Origin: an uncultured Bacteroidales bacterium
Lineage (GTDB): Bacteria > Bacteroidota > Bacteroidia > Bacteroidales > Bacteroidaceae
DNA: 14,174 bases
Direction: 5' to 3'
NCBI GenBank assembly: GCA_902783615.1
Contig: CACZRQ010000003.1
Coordinates: 1 to 14,174 of the forward strand
Shown: in pieces, positions 7,628-14,166 of the stretch
How positions within the stretch are numbered: position 1 is the first letter of the stretch
How the letters are laid out: every line of letters starts with the position of its first letter
Translations under genes and position numbers: made by a program
Notes under the pieces: model-generated
The model's database searches: none
What the model saw: the letters and a program-made list of their open reading frames with translations, nothing else
Told to the model about the DNA's origin: nothing

Positions 7628-7974
7628 AATTACAAAATTCTAATCAAAGTTTACAATAAAAAGCGCATAAAACCCCTTCGATGGGGCACAAAAGAGAATA
7701 GACAAGTACCGTTTAAGGGGTACGAGTCTATAAAGCACAATATTATAGAGTCTTCTAAAAGGAAAACTCTATCACAAGACATTTACAACTGTAGCAAAAT
7801 GTCAAAGAACTCACCCAGAAAGACATGGGTACAGCAATCCTATCAATTTTTAATTCACAAACTATGCATCAACACAGTTCATGGAATCGATAAATCGCCA
7901 TACATCTCTTTCAAAGTTTTGCTTTTCATTACTACAATTGTTCTTTTTATTGTGATAGAATCTTGTAAATTCGT
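7628..7974 (-). ncRNA. Hairpin-rich leader (possible structured RNA) before the AAA+ gene
   Basis: A gap of about 350 bases with no convincing gene, lying between the promoter at 8013-7975 and the AAA+ start. It has a run of consecutive stem-loops: 7673-7686 (CCCC/GGGG, weak); 7698-7731 (6 bp, a 2x2 internal loop, then 5 bp); 7745-7772 (7 bp, one mismatch, then 4 bp with an AAAA loop); 7778-7803 (7 bp perfect); 7813-7830 (5 bp); and 7934-7953 (5 bp). Near its 5' end, 7929-7879 could encode a 16-residue peptide starting MKSKTLKEMY, which may be a leader peptide or chance. The region may be a cis-regulatory leader or a separate RNA. No known riboswitch class was recognised, and the stems have not been tested for covariation. 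Confidence 0.35.
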
Positions 7975-8013
7975 TGCAAAGAAATATCATTTTTCTGATA
8001 TCTCCAAATGTTT
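7975..8013 (-). promoter_or_regulatory. Bacteroidales-type promoter, copy 1 of an exact 39-bp repeat
   Basis: On the minus strand this has a -33 TTTG (8008-8005), a spacer of exactly 20 bases (8004-7985), and a -7 element TTTCTTTG (7984-7977) that differs from TAnnTTTG at one base. The 39-base segment is identical to 13262-13300. Between the two boxes lies a perfect dyad, ATATCA (7984-7989), six bases, TGATAT (7996-8001), that could be a repressor or activator site. The repeat overlaps the last two bases of the stop codon of the alpha-CTD-like gene, so the promoter starts where that gene ends. It points at the AAA+ gene starting at 7627. Confidence 0.7.
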
Positions 8014-9487
8014 AGTCAAAATTTTTATTTGCAGGCAGGTGAACCCTGTAAGTTCTCCCTTCTGCATCGTATGGTTTCAGTCCGTATTTGCTGAGAAAAT
8101 CATAAATCGGGTATGGATAAACGGCTTGATCGAAATCGTCAAATTCCCCATTAAACAGCATGTCTATTTCATACTTAGTGAGTTGTATGAGATCACAAAC
8201 ATACCTCACGTCTTCTGTTTCCAATCTATCCGTTATTTCGCTGTCTAATCCTGTGATATACAGATGCTTCCTTAAGTGTGGATTGCCAATGGCAGCTTCT
8301 GAAAGCGCTTGTTCTGCAATGAACATAGGCCACAACTTGTGGGGATTATTTACAAGCTCTTGCTTGTATTTTTTGCGCAATTCCTGGATGGTATGCTTCT
8401 TCCGAAAAGTCTGAATCTGTTCTGCCAACCAAGGATTGATGGGAATTTCGCTGGTAAACTGTGCATCTTGGGATGCATCTCTTTTCAATTTTTTGCACAG
8501 TTCTATCAGTACGATTTCGAAATCTATCATTGTTTCTGCACAGGCGGTCATCATCAATAGAAGTTTCTTATCAGATTCACTTTCAAGGATTTCCAATTTC
8601 CCATCATCGTCAGCTTCGAAATAGTCGGCAAACGAACAGTTGTTGAGGGATATGCCTTGTTTTAGTGCGGAAATCACAGCACGAGTGCTTTCTTTCTTCA
8701 GAATAAGAAGCTTGTCGTTTGTAAACGAGTCAAGATCGTCAAGGTTCTTAGGCAGACGTGGGCAAGAAACCTCCTGTTTGATGTGATGGGATTTGCAAAC
8801 ACTCTTGTAATTCTTCCAGAATAATTTCTGGGCTTCGAGAAGACTATCGTATGCATCATCGTAGCCTTTGTCTTCATCAAACTCCCATTTCACGAACTTC
8901 AACACATTGTTGAGCTGTTCCTCGTTTTCTATATAAATATATTTCTTGTAGAATTCATCCAGCCATTTTGAGTAGGTGGATGGCCTGTTCGGGTTGAAGG
9001 ATAATGCAAGCGAGGGATTTTCTATCACTTGTGGAGCCTGAGTATGATGATTACCTTTCGGGTTGCTCATGGCAAGGACCGATGAGAGTTTGTAAGTGAC
9101 ATTTGTGTTGTGCATTAATCGCAGATGATGGTCAACTAGGTATTGTCTGACTGCATCAACATCCAAGCATGTTGTCCTGGATACAGCTTCCAGCTCTTCT
9201 ACGGAAAACTGCATGAGGTCGGCCACAGTGTCGATGTACATGTTATGTAAGATGTACTTGGTGTCGTCCGACAAATCCGTGTCCCATATAGCTTGAGACA
9301 TGAAAGGTTTCTTCTCTATTGCATAGCGAAGAGCTCTGCTTGCCAGGTAGTCTTCCCAGGTTATGTCTAAATTCCATGCAGTCAGTTCTCTGTAATCCTG
9401 ACATAATATCTTTTCAGAATGTTCCTTTCGGAATTTTCTGACCATTCTTTCCAACCAAGTGTTTATCTTGAGTCTCTTGTTCTGCAT
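8012..9487 (-). CDS. Protein with duplicated RNA polymerase alpha-CTD-like module
   Basis: A 491-residue, charged, cytoplasmic protein. Its ends are copies of one module. Residues 8-124 begin INTWLERMVRKFRKEH and residues 350-473 begin INPWLAEQIQTFRKKH; each then has a helical stretch and a helix-hairpin-helix-like part. In the C-terminal copy, ETEDVRYVCDLIQLTKYEID (about 423-442), ending in FLSKYGLKPY, resembles the E. coli RpoA C-terminal domain (the region IYYIGDLIQRTEVELL). In the N-terminal copy the matching part is IDTVADLMQFSVEELEAV (about 85-102). The middle (about 150-345) is an unrecognised, mostly helical, acidic region. The alpha-CTD fold binds DNA and proteins, so this may be a regulator or an adaptor between the AAA+ protein and a target. 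It follows the triple AAA+ gene by 12 bases, so the two are cotranscribed. The duplication is clear by eye; the function is inferred. Confidence 0.75.
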   Translation of the reverse strand: MQNKRLKINTWLERMVRKFRKEHSEKILCQDYRELTAWNLDITWEDYLASRALRYAIEKKPFMSQAIWDTDLSDDTKYILHNMYIDTVADLMQFSVEELEAVSRTTCLDVDAVRQYLVDHHLRLMHNTNVTYKLSSVLAMSNPKGNHHTQAPQVIENPSLALSFNPNRPSTYSKWLDEFYKKYIYIENEEQLNNVLKFVKWEFDEDKGYDDAYDSLLEAQKLFWKNYKSVCKSHHIKQEVSCPRLPKNLDDLDSFTNDKLLILKKESTRAVISALKQGISLNNCSFADYFEADDDGKLEILESESDKKLLLMMTACAETMIDFEIVLIELCKKLKRDASQDAQFTSEIPINPWLAEQIQTFRKKHTIQELRKKYKQELVNNPHKLWPMFIAEQALSEAAIGNPHLRKHLYITGLDSEITDRLETEDVRYVCDLIQLTKYEIDMLFNGEFDDFDQAVYPYPIYDFLSKYGLKPYDAEGRTYRVHLPANKNFD

Positions 9488-9499
9488 AGCCGTAGGTTT

Positions 9500-12454
9500 T
9501 TAGAATCCGATTCTACCATTCTTGCCATTCCATTTCAGTGCCTCAATGTCGGATAAGATAACCTGATGTTGCTTAGGGCGACGAGTAAGGCCTGATTCAC
9601 GCAGAATGACCTGCTGATAGATGGCGCGCGACATGAGTTTCATGGTGCGGGCGTTGGCTCCGATGGAAGGTCGCATGGCCTTCAGGTTTTCCAACATGTG
9701 CTTCTCGGCAGCCTGATTAAACGATACATTGTACTTGCCCAAACAAACGCAGAGAATGCTGTACAATTCTTCAGCAGTGAAATCCTTGAACACCAAGGTG
9801 TGGTCGAACTCATATATGCCCGCATCCAACAGTTGTTCGGCTACATTCATATTGGGAGCATCCAATTCGGCTAAGATGAGCGCACACTCGCCGCCAGCTT
9901 CTACCGTCAGCTCTCCCATCTTCAAGCGGATTCGTTCGATGGTGCGAACGTAGTTATACTCATTCATGAAGCTGCGAGTATCTACGTCAATGAAGATGAG
10001 GCCGTTGCACGATTTCTTTACAGCATCTCTGAGCACTTTGTCGCAGTCCATCTCTGATACGTTGAAGATGCGCTCACCTTTGATTTCGGTGATATGACTA
10101 TTGGATATCAGTCGCATGCCTTTCAGAATGATGGCCATGATTTCGGCCACCGTACTCTTGCCTGTGCCGCTCTTGCCCACAAAACGCCAGGATAGCAGAC
10201 CCTTACCTACGTATGGTTCTCCAATAGAGTGTAGGTAACGGGCCGACTTGACAAAGTTGTGGATGGCCTTCTTAACGTTGGTTAAGCCAACTAAGTTGTC
10301 GAGCTGTCCCAAAGCAGCATCGATGGCCACATCATCGAACACCACATCTTTCTGGGCTTTGCCAACCACCACATCTTCTGGCAAGATGGTACTTAAGTCT
10401 TCAACCGTAGGATTCTTCAACGATGCCGTTCTGGTTCCCATGCTGGCAAGTATCTCGTTTTGTAACAGGTTAGAAACAAAGCGTCCATTGCCAAACAGGG
10501 GGGAAGGTTTCTCCATTTCCTCTTGTATGATGGCTCGCATATTGGTTTCTGCTCCTTCTGTCAACCTCATCCCTTGCTTCTTGATCATCAACTTGCCGAT
10601 CTCCACCAATTCATCGGCGGTATAATCTTCGAAATTGAATACGTTGGGGAAGCGACTTTCAATACCTTCATTACTCTCCAACAGTTTCTTCATCGGAGCA
10701 GTATAGCCAGCCAGGATTACCACCATGTCTTGTGCCTCTTTGCCCAGCTCGGTGAGCAGCGAGTTCATGACGATGCGACCATAATCTTCATCCGGCCCTT
10801 CCACCAACTGATAAGCCTCGTCGATGAAGAGAATATTCCCCCTGGCTTGTGCCAGCAATTCTCGCATTTTCAGTTCTGTTTCACCAATATACAGTCCCAC
10901 CATCTTGCTCTTTTCTGTTTGGATGACTCGTCCGCCGGATAGAATACCCCATGAGGCAAACACCTTACCGATGATGCCTGCCACCGTAGTCTTACCAGTT
11001 CCAGGATTTCCCAAGAATGCCATGTGCAGGCGAGGTAGATTGGTGGGAAGTCCCAGCTCCATGCGTCGTGCTGCCAGATGGACAGCATTGAGATAATCTT
11101 TGACACGTTTCTTGATTTTGCCTAAACCCACCAGGTTCTCCAGTTCCTGCATAGCTTCCTCCGAGTGGTTTTGGATGGATGGAATGTCTTCCGGAAGAAT
11201 CATTTGCAGTTGTTCTTTCGAGAGAGTCTTGGTGGAACTCAGTCGCTCGAACATCATAGGTAAAATTTGATTGCCGAAAATATTCGGTATCAACCAGGCA
11301 TTTTCGAAATCGGGTCCACGATGATTATACTTATGAAGGATATAGGCCTCCAATTTCTTGTGTGCTTCTTCACTCAACGTCAATTCACCCTGACTGCAGT
11401 AATTATCAACCATGTTGTACAGTTCTTCGGGCTTGAAGTCATCCAATAGGATAGGCTCGGGAAAGTATTTCTTGAGATTGGGGTTGGCAACCAACAGCGA
11501 GGAAATGCCTGCAGGTTCACCTACAAGCACTAACATCCATTTCCGATGGCTGTTCCCATCTAAGGCTTTCTCCAGCGCCCTGACAATGCGTCCTTCTGTG
11601 TTATAGCCATTTTTTGTTTCCGGATTGTGTAGATAATGAGCGTTCTCGAATACAAGTGTTCCTCCCATGATGTCGCTGATGAGAGAATTAATGTTTTCTG
11701 TTTCGCTGTTTATGTTGCTGGATGCCAACTCTGAAACTGAAGTGGTGGTGACGGTATCATTATTCAGATAACCCAGAGAATGGTATAGCTGAGCCAAGTA
11801 CTGGGCTGCTGTTGTCTTGCCTGTACCTGGGTTACCCACGATCGCAGTGTGAAGCTGTGGGACGAAGCGAGTGAGTCCAGCATGGTCTCTCTGCTCATCG
11901 ATGTAGTAGCTTGACTTCATTCTCTTGACATGTTGCTTGAAATGACTCCATCCTTGGAAATCATCCAGGTCTGTAAACTGATTTGACGGGCTGGAATCGT
12001 TTGAGTCGTCGTCAATGAATTTAGGAATTCCAGTAAGATCGTAACCATATTTCCCGCAATCTTCATTATTGCGATACAGTTCAAGTATCAGTATTTCTTT
12101 TCCATCGCTATTCCTCCTGCATCGTTCATTAATCAAGTCTTTCAAATCAATGGGTGCAAGATGCAGACGGTTGCCGTCTCGGAAAAGCTGGATGTCTGAT
12201 GCGCTGAACCAATTCTTGTCGTTATACTCTCCGTGAACAGTCGATATTTCCACGAGCAGATTAACATCTTCCTCATCCGGTTCCAACAATTCGAGATCTA
12301 TATGGAGATAGACATTCATGGGTGAAATGCCTGTCTCATCAATGAGGTTGGGGTAGGGAGACAGGTCGATCTCGGGGTTGGATCCTTCAAAGGGCAGCTG
12401 GGCCTTTACGGTATCCAAGCGCAGATGGAATATATATTTTTCTGAGTTATCCAT
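9500..12454 (-). CDS. Triple-module CbxX/CfqX-type AAA+ ATPase
   Basis: A 984-residue cytoplasmic protein: an N-terminal domain of about 165 residues with no recognised family, then three AAA+ modules. Module 1 has Walker A GNPGTGKTT (207-215) but a degenerate Walker B (LVFENAHY, Asn for Ala and no Asp before Glu) and lysines (K328, K329) where the arginine finger should be. Module 2 is intact: GNPGTGKTT (482-490), ILFIDEAY (541-548), sensor 1 LAGY (581-584), arginine finger R601 in ESRFP, and sensor 2 R658 in GNGRFV. Module 3 has GKSGTGKST (760-768) but LIFIDVDT (819-826) lacks the catalytic Glu, and no arginine finger is visible. So nucleotide binding may occur in all three, but hydrolysis probably only in module 2. 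The C-terminus ends GRIGF, like the second AAA+ protein here. It has its own promoter (12511-12480), a short leader, and is followed after 12 bases by the alpha-CTD-like gene. The CbbX/SpoVK family remodels proteins; the target is unknown. Confidence 0.9.
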   Translation of the reverse strand: MDNSEKYIFHLRLDTVKAQLPFEGSNPEIDLSPYPNLIDETGISPMNVYLHIDLELLEPDEEDVNLLVEISTVHGEYNDKNWFSASDIQLFRDGNRLHLAPIDLKDLINERCRRNSDGKEILILELYRNNEDCGKYGYDLTGIPKFIDDDSNDSSPSNQFTDLDDFQGWSHFKQHVKRMKSSYYIDEQRDHAGLTRFVPQLHTAIVGNPGTGKTTAAQYLAQLYHSLGYLNNDTVTTTSVSELASSNINSETENINSLISDIMGGTLVFENAHYLHNPETKNGYNTEGRIVRALEKALDGNSHRKWMLVLVGEPAGISSLLVANPNLKKYFPEPILLDDFKPEELYNMVDNYCSQGELTLSEEAHKKLEAYILHKYNHRGPDFENAWLIPNIFGNQILPMMFERLSSTKTLSKEQLQMILPEDIPSIQNHSEEAMQELENLVGLGKIKKRVKDYLNAVHLAARRMELGLPTNLPRLHMAFLGNPGTGKTTVAGIIGKVFASWGILSGGRVIQTEKSKMVGLYIGETELKMRELLAQARGNILFIDEAYQLVEGPDEDYGRIVMNSLLTELGKEAQDMVVILAGYTAPMKKLLESNEGIESRFPNVFNFEDYTADELVEIGKLMIKKQGMRLTEGAETNMRAIIQEEMEKPSPLFGNGRFVSNLLQNEILASMGTRTASLKNPTVEDLSTILPEDVVVGKAQKDVVFDDVAIDAALGQLDNLVGLTNVKKAIHNFVKSARYLHSIGEPYVGKGLLSWRFVGKSGTGKSTVAEIMAIILKGMRLISNSHITEIKGERIFNVSEMDCDKVLRDAVKKSCNGLIFIDVDTRSFMNEYNYVRTIERIRLKMGELTVEAGGECALILAELDAPNMNVAEQLLDAGIYEFDHTLVFKDFTAEELYSILCVCLGKYNVSFNQAAEKHMLENLKAMRPSIGANARTMKLMSRAIYQQVILRESGLTRRPKQHQVILSDIEALKWNGKNGRIGF

Positions 12455-12479
12455 GTGATTAGCGATATTAATGAGAAGC

Positions 12480-12511
12480 CAAAATTATACAAAACTTTTT
12501 GAAAAGGCAAT
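12480..12511 (-). promoter_or_regulatory. Bacteroidales promoter for the triple AAA+ / alpha-CTD-like operon
   Basis: The minus strand reads ATTG at 12511-12508 (consensus TTTG), exactly 20 bases, then TAATTTTG at 12487-12480, a perfect match to TAnnTTTG. Transcription would start near 12473 and leave about 20 bases before the ATG at 12454. It lies just after the terminator of the previous gene, which supports a separate transcription unit. Confidence 0.72.
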
Positions 12512-12530
12512 AATCTAACAAGTTTTAAAC

Positions 12531-12568
12531 AAAAAAAGAGGATACACCTATGGGTAAGGCACATCCTC
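12531..12568 (-). terminator. Intrinsic terminator of the small acidic protein gene
   Basis: On the minus strand GAGGAT (12568-12563) pairs with ATCCTC (12543-12538), with an inner CCT/AGG pairing, followed by seven T (12537-12531) and then GTTT. It lies ten bases after the TGA stop of the 12578-13117 gene, giving the standard form of a Rho-independent terminator. Confidence 0.75.
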
Positions 12569-12577
12569 GGATGTTGT

Positions 12578-13117
12578 TCAGGCAACATCTTGCCTGTTGT
12601 GATACACATCATCGATCCAGGAGCAGGTGGTGTATTTATCCCAGTCCTCGTCGATGGTCTCGTCGTAGTCGCAGAAGGATTCGTAATACTTCTCATTCCA
12701 CAGGTCATCGTAACAATCGTTGGCCCATTGTTCATTGGTGGCCATTTCGGGATGCTTGAGCTTGACCCATACATGATCCATCCTGAGGCCTAATTGCATG
12801 GCACCGAATCGGTTGGTTACATGTTCTAGTCTTACAGACATTGAATACAGGGGCGTGTACAACCAATCTTCCCAGTCCTGATTGGTCACTCTGTTCAATG
12901 TTTTGCGCCAAATCTTTATAGCCAAACCGTAATGGCCGGTTGATTCGCAGAGGTCGCCCAACAACAAGCCTCTCTTTACCATTACACCCGTTTTCTTGGT
13001 AGCAAAAATCACTTGGATTGCCCCTTTTATGGTCTTCAGGAGCAGTTTGATGTCCATGTAAGTTACGTCTCCTTCTTGTGTGCAGGTGCACACCTTGTAA
13101 TACACTTTTTCTTTCAT
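12578..13117 (-). CDS. Small acidic protein of unknown function
   Basis: A 179-residue protein that I do not recognise. The N-terminal half is basic to neutral and helical, with a possible TPR-like helix pair around 48-75 (RGLLLGDLCESTGHYGLAIK), though this is too short to call. The last 50 residues are strongly acidic and rich in Trp and Tyr (DCYDDLWNEKYYESF, then DYDETIDEDWDKY). No signal peptide or membrane segment is seen. I chose the ATG at 13117 (MKEKVYYKV); a GTG three codons upstream (13126) is less likely. It forms its own transcription unit: promoter repeat at 13300-13262, a terminator-like hairpin in the leader, and a clear intrinsic terminator after the stop. It shares an exact 39-bp promoter with the second AAA+ gene, which suggests joint regulation and a linked role. 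The acidic tail recalls adaptor or inhibitor proteins, but that is conjecture. Confidence 0.7.
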   Translation of the reverse strand: MKEKVYYKVCTCTQEGDVTYMDIKLLLKTIKGAIQVIFATKKTGVMVKRGLLLGDLCESTGHYGLAIKIWRKTLNRVTNQDWEDWLYTPLYSMSVRLEHVTNRFGAMQLGLRMDHVWVKLKHPEMATNEQWANDCYDDLWNEKYYESFCDYDETIDEDWDKYTTCSWIDDVYHNRQDVA

Positions 13118-13174
13118 AAAAAACACTCTGTTACAATAAGTTAAAGATCTGATTAACTCGTTGGGAAAAAGTGT

Positions 13175-13237
13175 AAAAAAGATACAATAATCCCAAAGAG
13201 TACCCTTTGCAAGGGTTGCTTTTTGAGATTATTGTAT
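13175..13237 (-). terminator. Strong terminator-like hairpin in the leader (possible attenuator or end of a small RNA)
   Basis: Arms 13182-13207 and 13211-13237 pair with a perfect 11-bp outer stem (13182-13192 with 13227-13237), then one C-A mismatch, then 12 more pairs including two G-U and one bulged base, closing on a three-base loop. On the minus strand it is followed at once by TCTTTTTT (13182-13175). It lies between the promoter at 13300-13262 and the start codon at 13117, so transcription must pass it to reach the gene. It may be a transcription attenuator, or the 3' end of a short RNA of about 80 bases from that promoter. Confidence 0.6.
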
Positions 13238-13261
13238 TACGATGGTCATTTCATATCCGAG

Positions 13262-13300
13262 TGCAAAGAAATATCATTTTTCTGATATCTCCAAATGTTT
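13262..13300 (-). promoter_or_regulatory. Bacteroidales-type promoter, copy 2 of an exact 39-bp repeat
   Basis: Identical over 39 bases to 7975-8013. On the minus strand: -33 TTTG (13295-13292), a 20-base spacer, and -7 TTTCTTTG (13271-13264). The spacer contains the dyad ATATCA (13271-13276), six bases, TGATAT (13283-13288). It begins 23 bases after the lipoprotein stop and points to the small acidic protein gene. Flanking sequence on both sides differs from copy 1, so identity stops sharply at the promoter. Confidence 0.7.
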
Positions 13301-13323
13301 CTGCATATTTTTTGCAAAAACAA

Positions 13324-14166
13324 TCATTCCTGTTCCTCGGCAGCTTTCTCGGCAATGCGCTTCTCGATATAGCGGATTTTGAGTTGGGCTTCTTCGCGAG
13401 CTTTGTTCAACTCGGTTATTCTATTTAATAAGGTGGAGAGCTGGAGGACAGAGGCAGCGGCTTTGCGGTCCTGTGCCGTCATGGTGGTGTTGTAATTCTT
13501 GTCGCCCATGAACTGCACTTTCAGGTTCTCATCCTGATGGGCGGCAATGAAATCGATTACACCACCATCTTCACCATATTTATAATCAGCCTTCTCGATG
13601 CGCTCGCCCAAATCGGTAGTTTCGTAGCTGTCCTTGGAGTTGGGCGTTTCTGCCGAAGAGCCATCTGGGGCTGTTACCTTTACTGCCGTGTGATGAATAT
13701 TGCCTGAACCACAGTAAATTGAGGTCATGCTCAGCTTTCCCTCTTCACTTACTTGGAATCGGAGGAAAGAACGATGGATGTTCTTCTCCACCGTTTGTGT
13801 CTTGTCCAAGTAATTGCCGATGCGCTGATATTCAGCATCCTTTTCCAAAACAAACAGATCCTGCATGTCGGCAATGGCCTGTTGCTTCTCCTGCAACTCC
13901 GACTCGATGTCGGCCAGTAGCTTATTTTGCTCGGCCAACTCCACTTCGCGTTGCAAAGCCAAGCTGGCGTGACGAGTATCGAATGCCTTGGGATAGAGCA
14001 CTTTGACGCTGTCGATTAACTGCTTGGCCAAGTCGTAGTTACCTTGCTGGAAAGCTGTCTTTGCTTCCTGTAACTTCACGTCTGCCTGCTTCTCTATGTC
14101 GTTGCAACTGATGAGGCTGCAGCATGCCATCATCCCTGCCAATAAAGGTAATAATCTTCTTTTCAT
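13324..14166 (-). CDS. Lipoprotein with coiled-coil regions, function unknown
   Basis: A 280-residue protein with an SPII signal: basic MKRR, a hydrophobic stretch, and a lipobox LISC with C21 as the lipidated cysteine and Asn at +2. Residues 23-75 form helices of TPR-like character (EAKTAFQQGNYDLAKQLID). About 76-108 is a coiled coil (EQNKLLADIESELQEKQQAI), followed by a middle domain (about 125-235) that may be beta-rich, and a C-terminal coiled coil (about 244-280) ending in a charged tail. It would sit on the periplasmic face of the inner or outer membrane. The ATG at 14166 is eight bases from the window edge, so its promoter is not visible. It may be a housekeeping neighbour or an envelope part of the system; the sequence does not decide. 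A next promoter follows 23 bases after its stop. Confidence 0.8.
   Translation of the reverse strand: MKRRLLPLLAGMMACCSLISCNDIEKQADVKLQEAKTAFQQGNYDLAKQLIDSVKVLYPKAFDTRHASLALQREVELAEQNKLLADIESELQEKQQAIADMQDLFVLEKDAEYQRIGNYLDKTQTVEKNIHRSFLRFQVSEEGKLSMTSIYCGSGNIHHTAVKVTAPDGSSAETPNSKDSYETTDLGERIEKADYKYGEDGGVIDFIAAHQDENLKVQFMGDKNYNTTMTAQDRKAAASVLQLSTLLNRITELNKAREEAQLKIRYIEKRIAEKAAEEQE

Noticed and set aside
7619..8248. Plus-strand open frame of 209 codons through the gap and into the alpha-CTD-like gene, with a hydrophobic stretch
   Set aside because: It starts with GTG, lacks a plus-strand promoter, its last third is antisense to a well-supported gene, and it crosses the 39-bp promoter repeat. 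The long open run in AT-rich DNA is mildly surprising, so a homologue search would be the decisive test.
5957..12454. The AAA+ genes as Rubisco activase CbbX or sporulation SpoVK
   Set aside because: The AAA+ module is of that family, but no Rubisco or sporulation genes are nearby and the extra domains and triple fusion differ, so no gene symbol is given.
12406..13091. Two overlapping minus-strand frames (12406-12774 and 12732-13091)
   Set aside because: They are other frames of the small acidic protein gene and the 5' end of the triple AAA+ gene, crossing a clear terminator and promoter, with low-complexity translations.
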